Source: Rhipidocladum racemiflorum (taxonomy: Eukaryota; Streptophyta; Magnoliopsida; Poales; Poaceae). From it: 64,000 bases of DNA. The stretch spans positions 20,692,001-20,756,000 of the forward strand of contig CM070573.1 of assembly GCA_036346355.1 (NCBI GenBank). Reading direction: 5' to 3'. Below, in pieces: positions 54,158 through 64,000 of this stretch; the stretch's first letter is position 1, and every line of letters starts with the position of its first letter. The position numbers and the translations under genes were made by a program. The notes below the pieces were generated by a model. That model was given only the letters and a program-made list of their open reading frames with translations. It was not told the origin of the DNA and made no database searches.

Positions 54158-55477
54158 TGAAGGATCATTGTTTTTGATCCAATTGTTTTTGATGATGAGA
54201 ATTTGAAAAGAGTTGAAATTGATTTGATTATTTGATAAGATTTGAAAGAGGTTTGATTATTTAGTGGTTGTATGGATTAACTTGAGTCAAGGCGCGGACT
54301 TGGGCTCGGAAATTGTTTTTGTGTTTTTTGTTCACGTGCAGGTGTTGCTTGAGGTCGAACGTGGTCGGTGACAGGACTGAGACTAGGTTCAGGGAGGAAC
54401 TGAGGTCGTGAGGGTCGAGGATGTCATGCGAGATGTTTGGACTAGAGGACAGTGCACGTGAGGTCGAGATCGTTGCAGCATTGCGGCAGGTGGTCGTATG
54501 CGTGTATACGAATTTTTCACACATGCATACAAATACATGTGTATTTGTTGCATGCATGTGAGAGAGAGTGGTATATGTGTGTGTGCATGCATATGGGTGC
54601 ATGTGACGTGAGTGCATGTTGTGTGTGTGTATGCAAATGCATGAGTGTGTGCATGGCATGCATGTGTGTGTGTGTGCATGCTAGTGTGCGTGAGTGCATT
54701 GGCGTGTGTGAGTAGTGCACGTGCATGTGTGTGTTTGCATGCACATGCATGTGTGTGTGGGTGTCCGAGTAGAGTTAGGACACAGTGGGTGCGTGCATTG
54801 CATGGGTGCGTGAGTTCCTGAGAGGAGGAGTCCGAGTGTTTTTCTTTTTTGTTTCCGTGTCCATGTCTGAGAGGACGCAGTGGAGCCAACCAAGCTGCCA
54901 TGAGTTGCTATCCGAAGAGGCCAGCAATCCGAGTCTGTGTGGAGACGGCGGAAAAAATAGGAAAAAGATTCCTAAGTCTAAACAGATTCTTGATAGATTT
55001 TTTGGGTGACTCTTGTCCTTTAAATAGGGGGTTCTAGGGGCTTAGAGAATCAATCCAATGCAAAGGGCAAGAAGCAAAAGGTGCCTACAACAAAGAAAAG
55101 CTTTTGTGCTCTCTTTAGTTTGTTTAGGGTTTTCTAATCTTGTGAGATTAGAGATTTTGTTTAGGGTTTTCTAATCATTGAAGATTAGAAGATTTTTTTT
55201 TGTGTCATCTTGTTGAAGATGGCTTTGGAATAAAAAAATAAGTTTATGCAATATTCTCTTATTTTTTTTGCTTTGATTCTTGATTAGAAGGTTTGTTCGA
55301 TTTTTTGATAGAACTAGTTTTGATTTTTGTTCGTCTTGTCTCGCTAATTAATCTAGGGTTTTGATCTCTCAATATTAGATATTCTTCCGTTTTTTATGGG
55401 TCTTTAATTTTCCGAAGAAATAGTTGAATTTTATTCGGCATCTATTCACCCCCTCTAGTTGCCTACTCGGTCCTACA
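54158..55477 (+). repeat. 5' LTR of the Sirevirus
   Basis: Starts TGAAGGATCATTG, ends CGGTCCTACA. It aligns with 62140-63464 with roughly one to two dozen differences over 1.3 kb, many of them single-base indels. TTTAAATAG at 55018-55026 is a TATA-like box. A TG/CA-rich purine-pyrimidine tract spans about 54535-54770. Confidence 0.93.
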
Positions 55478-55479
55478 AG

Positions 55480-55491
55480 TGGTATCGAGCC
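55480..55491 (+). other. primer binding site of the Sirevirus
   Basis: TGGTATCGAGCC starts two bases after the 5' LTR end. It resembles the initiator tRNA-Met complement (TGGTATCAGAGC) with a small change, as is usual for Sireviruses. Confidence 0.8.
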
Positions 55492-55536
55492 AGGCTCTAC
55501 TAATCCATCTTAACAGTGATTAGTAAACGGTAAGTT

Positions 55537-57650
55537 ATGGCAACAGAGAAATACTCAAACAAGCCGCCAATCTTCGATGGCAGACTTCCCATCAAGCGGA
55601 TCCTGATGATCGCATATCTTCAAGCTCAAGGTAACGCGATTTGGCGCAAGGTAAAAATTTCGTGACGAGCTTCCTTCTAATGATGATATTGATAAAATCG
55701 AGTTTGAGAAAGATGTTGAAAACAATAATAGAGCTAGAAACATATTGCTTCAAGGACTTGCTAGAAAAGAATTCGATAGAGTCTCATCATTTACTCATCG
55801 CTCATGAAATTTGGAAATCTCTTCAAGATTATCATGAGGGCACCGACTCTGTAAAAGAAGCTAGGCAAGATCAATTTAAAAAAGAATACACTAGATTTGA
55901 AATGAACTCGAGAATCTCTAGATGATTGTTTTGCTCGCTTAATGTAATCTTAAACAATCTTAGAGCTGTAGATGTAAAGTACACCGACTCTGAAAATGCT
56001 AGACATTTCCTATCATCTCTTGATCTTAAAATCGGCAAATGAAAGTGATCGCTTTTAGGAAGCTCATAAGATGAGTGAAATGACTCTGGATAAACTATAT
56101 TCTAGTCTCAAGACTTTTGAGATAGACATTGTTTCAAGAACTGCCAATGATAACTCTATGGCTCTTAATGCTAATTCTTCATATGATAATGCTACTAGTT
56201 CTTCATCATCATATTCCATTCTTGCTTTGAGTGCTCTTAGTGATGAACAGCTAGATCAAATACCGGAAGATACACTTGCTCTTCTTTCCAAGCGTGTCAA
56301 TGCAGCTTACATGAGATCAAGGGAGAGAAGAGGAGCCTCCATCCATCGCTACAATCAAGGCAAGGCCGGCACATCCGTGCTAAGCTGTTTCAAGAACAAA
56401 GATAAAGAGGAGAAAGAGCAAAGCAACCCCTCCAAGTCCTTCCGCCAAAAGAGAGCAAGGACAAAAATAAGCAACGGACAAAGAAGATGCTCAACAAAGT
56501 CTTCACGGCAATTGGTCGCTTAGACTTAAGCGACATTGATGATTCAACTGACGATGAGAAGGAAGCAAAGCAAACGGTTTAACGAGAAAGATTTCACCGG
56601 ATCAGTGCTTCATGGCGAAAGGAACACTAGTAATTCTTGTGACAACGACGCACCTCCAAATGACGGTGATGAGGTAATACCTTCGTATGATGAGCTTTGT
56701 GAAGTTTTAGTCATATTGAGAAAATCTTTAAGAAAATCTTCACTCAAAAATAAAAACTTAGAGAAAGATCTATCCATGTCTGAAAATCAAAACTTTGATC
56801 TTAGAAATTCAAATTCTGAAAAGACATGTGATTCTTGCTTAGATCTCAAATTTGAAATTAAATCTCTAAAAGAGGAACATATGATTAAACTAGAACAAGT
56901 TTATGCCAAACAATTGAAAAATGAAAAACTTGTGAAAAATGTTGGTTGCTCTACTGATGGTTTACATGGTCAAACTTCTTGTTCTAAATGTCCCATACTA
57001 GAATTGAAGTTGCATGATGCAAATGCTAAGATTACTCAATTGGTTAATGATTTGCTTACACATGAAGTTCTTTCATGCTCAACTTGTCGCAAGCAAAAAG
57101 AAAAAGTAGATGTTTCCTGTATTAATTGTTTAACACTCTTTCGAAAAATTGATTACTTGGAAAAGTCTTTAGAACGTTTTACTAAAGGAAAGAAAAATCT
57201 AAATATGATTTTGGATCAATCAAAAGTCAGCACTCATCACAAAGGTTTAGGTTTTGATCCTTATGCTCATCACAAATCATATGCTCCTACTATTGTTAAA
57301 ACTCTTGAAAGTGGAAAGTTTGAAATTGTCAAAGAACACAGAAAACTGTCTTCAAATCTGCTGGAATTTTATCTTCTACTATGATGAATGCAAATGTTGC
57401 TTCTGCTTCTAAAGACAAACCATTTGTTAAGTACAATTGCACTCATTGTGGAAAAGATGGTCATTTGATGAATTTTTGTTTTAGACTAGCCAAACAACAG
57501 AGAAAGGAAAATTCAAAGGCTAAGTCTAACTTTAGACAAACACGTATCATTTCTCCACATGTTCCGCTAGTGAAAGCAAACAAAATACCTGGAAATTCAT
57601 TTACTTTGCATTCACAAGCTTTTGTACGATCACCTCCTCATCGAAAGTGA
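55537..57650 (+). pseudogene. Sirevirus gag (frameshifted)
   Basis: ATG at 55537 (MATEKYSNKPPIFDGR). It continues in several frames: EARQDQFKKEYTRFEMNS, then 56071-56523 (MTLDKLYSSLKTFEID and a Ser-rich stretch), then 56536-57384, a long coiled coil with Cys pairs, and 57381-57650 with a CCHC knuckle (CTHCGKDGHLMNFC, about 57438-57480). Sirevirus gag is unusually long and coiled-coil-rich; this fits. At least three frame breaks lie between the pieces. Confidence 0.85.
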
Positions 57651-60600
57651 TTCGGTCGATACCTAAATCATATTTCTCTAACTTGTATTTGAATCCTCAA
57701 CATCTTCTCGTTCATAACATGTAGGTGGTACGAGAAGGGAAGGAGAACATCTGGGTCGTTGATTCGTGATGTCATCAACACATGACAGCAACCCAAGTTG
57801 GTTCTCCTCCTAACAAAAGCATCTGGGAACGAAACGATCACTTTTGGAGATGCTACTCTTTGGGCCAGCGTCATTGCAAAAGGTACTGTGAAGGTGAATG
57901 ATCACTTTACTTTAAAGAATGTCTCTTTGGTGTCTAAACTGAAATTCAACCTTCTATCTCAGATCTCAATTGTTGGATGAAAACTTTGAAGTGAGTTTTA
58001 AACCAAATGCATGTAGAGTACTCGATGCTTCCGAAACTTGACTCTTGAGATATCTAGACTTGGAAAAATTTTCATAGCAAATTTTAGCAATGCTTCAAGT
58101 TCACATTGTTTTGTTGCTTTGAGAATCTAGAAATCTCGATTTTTGGCATCGCTTGCTAGGTCACATGGGCTTTGATCTGTTATCTAGATTGAGTGGTCTA
58201 GACTTAATTCGTGGCTTGCCAAAATTAAAATCTTGCAAAGACATTGTTTGTGCTTCCTGTCGACATGGTAAGATGGTTGGAGCCCCTCATGCTCCTGTCT
58301 CTCTTGTAATGACCACCGGCCCCTGGCCAACTTCTTCACATGGATACGATGGGACCATCTCGAGTACAATCACGGAGGTAAGTGGTACTTTCTAGTAATA
58401 GTTGATGATTATTCGAGATACTCTTGGGTGCATTTTCTGTCTTCAAAAGATGAGATTTTTGGACTCTTTCATGTCTTCATTAAGAGATTGATAAATGAAT
58501 TGCCTAACTCATTGAAAGCCATAAGAACAGATAATGGTACAGAATTCAAAAATGCCTTGTTTAAATCTTTTGTGAAACTAATGGGATTGAACATCAATTT
58601 TCTTCGCCATATTCTCCCTCACGAGAATGGTGTTATAGAAAGGAAAAATAGAACTTTGATTCAAATGGCTAGAACTATGCTAGATGAATACAACACTTCA
58701 AGAAAATTTTGGGCCGAGGCAATTTCTTACGCTTGCTATATATCAAATAGGGTCTATCTCGAGCTTTACTTGGTAAAACATCTTATGAACTGAGATTTAA
58801 TCGTAAACCATCTGTTTCTCACTTACGAGTGTTTGGTTGCAAATGCTTTATTCTTAAACATGGAAATCTTGATAAATTCGAAGCTTGTAGTACATATGGT
58901 ATTTTCCTTGGCTATTCGTTGCACTCTCGTGGATATCGTGTACTTGATTTATCAACTAACAAATTGTTGGAGACATGCGATGTTACTTTTGATGAGGCCA
59001 GCCACTGAGCTAGACCCGACATTTCAGGTTCACGAGAAGATTTAGAGCCAATCTTTTTGGATAAAAGATTCGAAGAAAATGATGAAGATGATGATAATGA
59101 TGAGCTCATACCTACAGAACGGGAAGTTGTTCCTGAACAAATTGATGTAACTACTACTTCAGATTCTCCTACACCTCTCACGACGACTGAAACAACTGGA
59201 CCTCCCCTTACTGTTTTGAAGAACCATCCTCCTGAACAAATTATTGGAAGTCTTCATGAAAGGGTGACACGTTCTAATTCATCTCAAACTCTTTTATGCA
59301 TGCATTCTGCTTTTGTTGCAAATTTTGAACCTAAGAACATTACTCATGCTTTAACTGATAGTTCTTGGGTAGATGCGATGCATGAAGAGTTAGAAAACTT
59401 TGAAAGGAATAAAGTTTGGTCTTTAGTGGAACCTCCTAAAAATCAAAACATTATTGGAACAAAATGGGTTTTTAAGAACAAGTTAAATGAAGATGGAATA
59501 ATTGTTAGAAACAAAGCTAGACTTGTAGCTCAAGGTTATTCTCAACTTGAAGGAATTGATTTTGATGAAACATTTGCTCTCGTTGCTCGTTTAGAAGCTA
59601 TTCGCATCCTCTTGGCTTTTGCAGCTTCAAAAGGTCTTAAGTTATTTCAAATGGATGTGAAAAGTGCTTTTCTGAACGGTTTTATAGAAGAAGAAGTTTT
59701 TGTGAAACAACCCCCTGGTTTTGAAAATGAAAAATTTCCTAATCATGTGTATCGTTTATCAAAAGCTCTTTATGGATTAAAACAAGCTCCTCGTGCATGG
59801 TATGATAGATTAAAAGGCTTCTTGCTTCAACATAATTTTGAGATGGGAAAAGTTGATAAAACTCTGTTTACTCAAAATTCAAATGATCAATTCCTTGTGG
59901 TGCAAATTTATGTGGATGATATTATCTTTGGAGGATCCTCCCACTCTCTTGTGTTGCGCTTTTCCGAAATGATGTCCAGGGAATTCGAGATGAGTATGAT
60001 GGGAGAGTTGACATACTTCCTTGGATTTCAAATCAAGCAAGCGAAAGAAGGGATCTTCTTGCACCAATCCAAGTATACAAAGGAGCTACTAAAGAAATTC
60101 GACATGGGAGAAGGAAAGTCAAGATCTACTCCAATGAGCACAACAACAATTTTGGATCTTGACGAGAATGGTGTCGAGATGGACCAAAAGAATACGAAGC
60201 ATGATTGGATCACTTCGTATTTGATCGCTTTCGAGGCCTCGACATACATTTTGCAAGATGTTTGTGCGCTCGATTTCAAGCCTCTCCTCGAGAATCACAT
60301 CGACAAGCAATTAAAAGAATTTTCGTATCTTCGCTCCACTTCGAATTTGGCATTTGGTATTCTTGTTCTTCTTCGCTTACACTCCTAGGATATTCTCGAT
60401 GCTGATTTTGCGGGTGTAGATTAGATAGAAAAAGTACTTCGGCACATGTCATTTTCTTGGCACTTCACTTGTTTCTTGGTCTTCTAAGAAACAAGTCCTC
60501 GATTGCTCAATCTATCTGTTTGAATACGCTATGTACCGCTAGTTGTTGTTCACAAATTCTTTGGATCACTTCAACTCTTAAAGATTACGGCATTAACTTT

Positions 60601-60855
60601 AATAGTGTTCCACTTCTTTGTGATAATACTAGTGCAATTCACATCGCTAAAAATCCTGTTCAACATTCAAGGACTAAACACATTGATGTTCGATATCATT
60701 TTCTTAGAGATCATGTTGAAAAAGGAGCTATTGAACTGAAATTTGTTGATTCGGATGCTCAAATTGCTGATATTTTCACTAAGCCGCTTGATTCTTCTCG
60801 CTTTGCTTTCTTACGCGGCGAACTTGGGATCATTCATCCCCATGGGTTGATTTGA
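57650..60855 (+). pseudogene. Sirevirus pol: protease remnant, integrase, RT, RNase H
   Basis: The protease segment near 57750 reads WVVDS then a stop, so the catalytic triad is cut. The integrase zinc region is at 58140-58290 (FWHRLLGHMGF, CASCRHGK); the core follows, with IVDDYSRYSWV, RTDNGTEFKN and ENGVIERKNR (58395-58680). Reverse transcriptase is one long frame, 59057-60388: KARLVAQGYSQLEGIDFDE, QMDVKSAFLNGF, LYGLKQAPRAWYDR and YVDDIIFGG (about 59910). Near 60200-60350 one-base indels break the RT tail. RNase H ends in TKHIDVRYHFLRDH and ADIFTKPLD (60675-60795). Confidence 0.9.
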
Positions 60856-62139
60856 GGGGGAGTCTTGATTTTAACTCTTTCATTTGTGTTACTTGACTTT
60901 GGTTACTACAAGGAGCTATTTTATCATTACACTTAAAGAAAATTCCCTTGTTTTCATTGCATCATGTAGTACAAAGCTTTGTTGACTATTCTTGTGTATA
61001 TAGTCAAATTAATGCTACATTGCTTCACTTCTCACTAAAAGACTAAAATAATTCAATTTGAGATGCTTTTTGAGAATATTTTGGCTCTTGTTCATTATGG
61101 TATTACATTTGTGAAATAGGCTTAAAAGTTTCTTGTCATCTGTTGAAAGGCTAGAGCTGATTAGAAACTATGTGTGAGCTTTTTGTTGGACTTCAAATGA
61201 TCATTATGAGTCTCAAGCAAAATCAGTGTTTTAATATTAAAAGCAAGTTGAAAAAGATGCAAGCAAAAGCTACTTGGCTAAACACAAGTTTAGTACAATG
61301 TGCAGCTTCCTTGCCAGGGATTTAAATTCAAAAGATGCAAGAAAAGGCTACTTGTCTAAACAAAAGTTCGTAACAATGTGAAGCCACTTGCCAATTTAAA
61401 CCGAGAAAGATACAAGAAAGAACTACCTACTCATACACAAGTATGGGCTAGTGTGCAGTTACTTGTCATCCCTGTTGATCACAAAGCAAAATTGTCAAAC
61501 TTGCTAAAAGAGAAAAAGGAAATTCAAATTTTTGAAAAGGCTTGAGACAAACATTAGTGAATTTGAAAGTCTCTCTTTGCTCATGATAGATTTCTTTTTA
61601 GCTTTGGCAAAATCAGTTTATGACATTTTACTTGTTTGCTCTAATTTGCTTATGCAACAACTATTCTATGTGTTAGAGCCTCCATATTTTCACAATTTGC
61701 TTTCTCATTGGATAAATTGATACAAAATGTGAAAACTCTTGTAAAAACTCTCCAAATGCTTTACTTTGATTATATACCTTGAATATACTTCAAAGCTTGA
61801 GATACTGCATTCATTAAGGGGGAGTTTTGAGATCTTGATGACTATTTTGTCAAAAAGGGGGAGAGCAAAAGTCAAGAAGAAGAAAAATAAAAAGAGAGGT
61901 GAATAAAAAGAGAGGTGAATTTCAAACTGTTTGAGAATTTGGATTTTCTTGGTCTTTACTTGGTCTTGGAATCTTTTGGGTCTCGGTGAATTTCAAACTG
62001 TTTGAGAATTTGGATTTTCTTGGTCTTTACTTGGTCTTGGAATCTTTTGGGTCTCAAACTCTCATTTTTTTTCTTTTCTTTTTCTCTACTCTTGTCAAAT
62101 CTTATTGTGTTTTGTCAAATTACTCATCAAGGGGGAGAT
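60856..62139 (+). other. post-pol region of the Sirevirus with repeated polypurine tracts
   Basis: About 1.3 kb after RNase H with no coding region. Polypurine tracts occur at 60854-60862 (GAGGGGGAG), 61816-61824 (AAGGGGGAG), 61852-61863 (AAAGGGGGAGAG) and 62129-62138 (AAGGGGGAGA, just before the 3' LTR). A 71-bp unit is tandemly duplicated at 61914-61984 and 61985-62055. Multiple polypurine tracts are a known Sirevirus trait. No envelope-like ORF is seen. Confidence 0.75.
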
Positions 62140-63464
62140 TGAAGGATCATTGTTTTTGATCCAATTGTTTTTGATGATGAGAATTTGAAAAGAGTTGAAA
62201 TTGATTTGATTATTTGATAAGATTTGAAAGAGGTTTGATTATTTAGTGGTTGTATGGATTAACTTGAGTCAAGGCGCGGACTTGGGCTCGGAAATTGTTT
62301 TTGTGTTTTTTGTTCACGTCACGGTGTTGCTTGAGGTCGAGCGTGGTCGGTGACAGGATCGAGACTAGGTTCAGGAGGAACCGAGGTCGTGAGGGTCGAG
62401 GATGTCATGCGAGATGTTTGGACTAGAGGACAAAGGCACGTGAGGTCGAGATCGTTGCAGCATTGCGGCAGGTGGTCGTATGCGTGTATACGAATTTTTC
62501 ACACATGCATACAAATACATGTGTATTTGTTGCATGCATGTGAGAGAGAGTGGTATATGTGTGTGTGCATGCATATGGGTGCATGTGACGTGAGTGCATG
62601 TTGTGTGTGTGTATGCAAATGCATGAGTGTGTGCATGGCATGCATGTGTGTGTGTGTGCATGCTAGTGTGCGTGAGTGCATTGGCGTGTGTGAGTAGTGC
62701 ACGTGCATGTGTGTGTTTGCATGCACATGCATGTGTGTGTGGGTGTCCGAGTAGAGTTAGGACACAAGTGGGTGCGTGCATTGCATGGAGTGCGTGAGTT
62801 CCTGAGAGGAGGAGTCCGAGTGTTTTTCTTTTTTGTTTCCGTGTCCATGTCTGAGAGGACGCAGTGGAGCCAACCAAGCTGCCATGAGTTGCTATCCGAA
62901 GAGGCCAGCAATCCGAGTCTGTGTGGAGACGGCGGAAAAAATAGGAAAAAGATTCCTAAGTCTAAACAGATTCTTGATAGATTTTTGGGTGACTCTTGTC
63001 CTTTAAATAGGGGTTCTAGGGGCTTAGAGAATCAATCCAATGCAAAGGGCAAGAAGCAAAAGGTGCCTACAACAAAGAAAAGCTTTTGTGCTCTCTTTAG
63101 TTTGTTTAGGGTTTTCTAATCTTGTGAGATTAGAGATTTTGTTTAGGGTTTTCTAATCATTGAAGATTAGAAGATTTTTTTTTGTGTCATCTTGTTGAAG
63201 ATGGCTTTGGAATAAAAAAATAAGTTTATGCAATATTCTCTTATTTTTTTTGCTTTGATTCTTGATTAGAAGGTTTGTTCGATTTTTTGATAGAACTAGT
63301 TTTGATTTTTGTTCGTCTTGTCTCGCTAATTAATCTAGGGTTTTGATCTCTCAATATTAGATATTCTTCCGTTATTTAGGGGTCTTTAATTTTCCGAAAG
63401 AAATAGTTGAATTTTATTCGGCATCTATTCACCCCCCCCCTCTAGTTGCCTACTCGGTCCTACA
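62140..63464 (+). repeat. 3' LTR of the Sirevirus
   Basis: Starts TGAAGGATCATTG after the polypurine tract AAGGGGGAGAT and ends CGGTCCTACA. Near-identical to 54158-55477. The sequence that follows (CCAGGGACAACG) is Tekay-like gag, not the LTR sequence that precedes the 5' LTR. Confidence 0.93.
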
Positions 63465-64000
63465 CCAGGGACAACGCCAGAATACAAGACTGTCATAGTT
63501 CATGAGGACTCATCCACCCACTTTCTCCGGGAATGCTAACCCATTGGAAGCCGATGACTGGTTAAGGTTAATTGAGAGGAAGCTACACATTGCTCAATGC
63601 ATGGGAAATGAGAAGGTACTCTACGCTTCTCATCAGTTGGAAGGAACAGCCGCCGAATGGTGGGAGAACTTCTGTGCCACACAAGAGAACCCTCAAGATA
63701 TCACTTGGGAGGAGTTTACAGCTGCATTTAAATCGTTATCACGTCTTGGAAGGAATCATGGACCTCAAGAAAGAGGAGTTCAGAGCACTGAAGCAAGGTA
63801 ATCAGCCAGTGGCTGAATACCTGAACAAGTTCACACAGCTTGCACGCTACGCACCTGAAGACGTAGCGACAGATAAAGCCAGCCAATCTCGCTTCATGAA
63901 GGGACTTAACTCAGGACTACAGGTGGGACTGATCACCCACACCTTTCCAGATTTTCAGGAGCTTGTGAATAAGGCGCTTATTCTTGAGGACAAGCGCAAG
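63465..64000 (+). pseudogene. Tekay-like Ty3 gag (N-terminal part missing, runs off the window)
   Basis: The frame has FMRTHPPTFSGNANPLEADD and WLRLIERKL through EGTAAEWWENF, then a frameshift near 63740. It continues DLKKEEFRALKQGNQPVAEY, LARYAPEDV and FPDFQELVNKALILEDK to the window end. This is the retrotransposon gag domain typical of grass Tekay/Del elements. The upstream segment reads QGQRQNTRLS then a stop, so the visible start is inside gag. It belongs with the LTR at 50746. Confidence 0.85.

Larger units (their letters stand above)
54158..63464 (+). mobile_element. Sirevirus (Ty1/copia) retrotransposon nested in the Tekay-like element
   Basis: A 9.3 kb element with nearly identical LTRs (54158-55477 and 62140-63464), primer site GTGGTATCGAGCC after the 5' LTR, a large gag with coiled coil and CCHC knuckle, copia-order pol (protease remnant, integrase, reverse transcriptase, RNase H), and several polypurine tracts before the 3' LTR. 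The GGTCCTACA LTR end, the oversized gag and the long region after pol are Sirevirus traits. RT and RNase H keep good frames, so it is relatively young. Its flanking sequences do not join into one host sequence. Confidence 0.92.

Noticed and set aside
54389..54901. Long His/Thr/Cys-rich minus-strand reading frames in the Sirevirus LTR (and copies at 62371-62877)
   Set aside because: They are the product of TG/CA repeats, occur in several frames at once, and lie inside both LTRs. No domain or codon pattern supports a gene.
61532..61720. 62-aa frame after Sirevirus pol as an envelope-like gene
   Set aside because: Too short, no signal peptide or clear transmembrane layout, and surrounded by repeats.

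Overview
The window looks like nuclear DNA of a grass (Poaceae). It holds one intact host gene, spread over 17.4 kb on the minus strand, embedded in transposable elements at several nesting levels. The gene is NOT3, a CCR4-NOT complex subunit. Its 16 coding exons (24599 down to 7201) splice in silico into an 897-codon frame. The plant assignment rests on its intron-rich structure and on the element set: Ty1/copia of the Ale/Retrofit and Sirevirus types, Ty3 chromoviruses and Tat elements, hAT miniatures, and an Au-like tRNA-derived SINE. The species cannot be resolved from sequence alone.

Layout. 1-5.4 kb: the 3' part of a Ty1/copia element (protease to RNase H, 3' LTR), cut by a Sirevirus-type solo LTR (2655-4421, target duplication ggttt). 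5.5-6.2 kb: a hAT miniature element. 7.2-24.6 kb: NOT3. Its introns carry a hAT relic with a BED zinc-finger remnant (10199-11571), a 1.7 kb hAT element (12709-14404), and a complete but degenerate Ty3 chromovirus (17654-23465, opposite strand to the gene). 24.7-25.6 kb: the NOT3 promoter side, with a MITE and a SINE. 25.7-28.7 kb: two hAT elements, the first split by a second solo LTR of the family seen at 2655. 30.0-45.3 kb: a three-copy 266-bp tandem repeat whose first copy is split by a 14.5 kb Tat-lineage Ty3 element. That element has a 3.5 kb solo LTR inside its integrase and an antisense gene-like ORF set near its 3' end. 47.4 kb to the end: three-level nesting, in which a Ty3 element (from 47385) is interrupted in reverse transcriptase by a Tekay-like Ty3 element (from 50746), itself interrupted by a Sirevirus (54158-63464). 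The window ends in Tekay-like gag.

Element ends were set by terminal TG...CA or inverted repeats plus target-site duplications read directly from the sequence; most are exact 5-bp (LTR) or 8-bp (hAT) matches. The main exception is the Sirevirus at 54158-63464, whose flanks do not join into one continuous host sequence.

No undescribed biochemical system is evident. The best leads are: the antisense spliced-looking gene in the Tat element, with its own TATA box; an ABRE/G-box array in the Tat LTRs; hairpin and palindrome arrays in the Sirevirus-type and Tekay-like LTRs; a probable GC-AG first intron in NOT3; and the discordant flanks of the Sirevirus.
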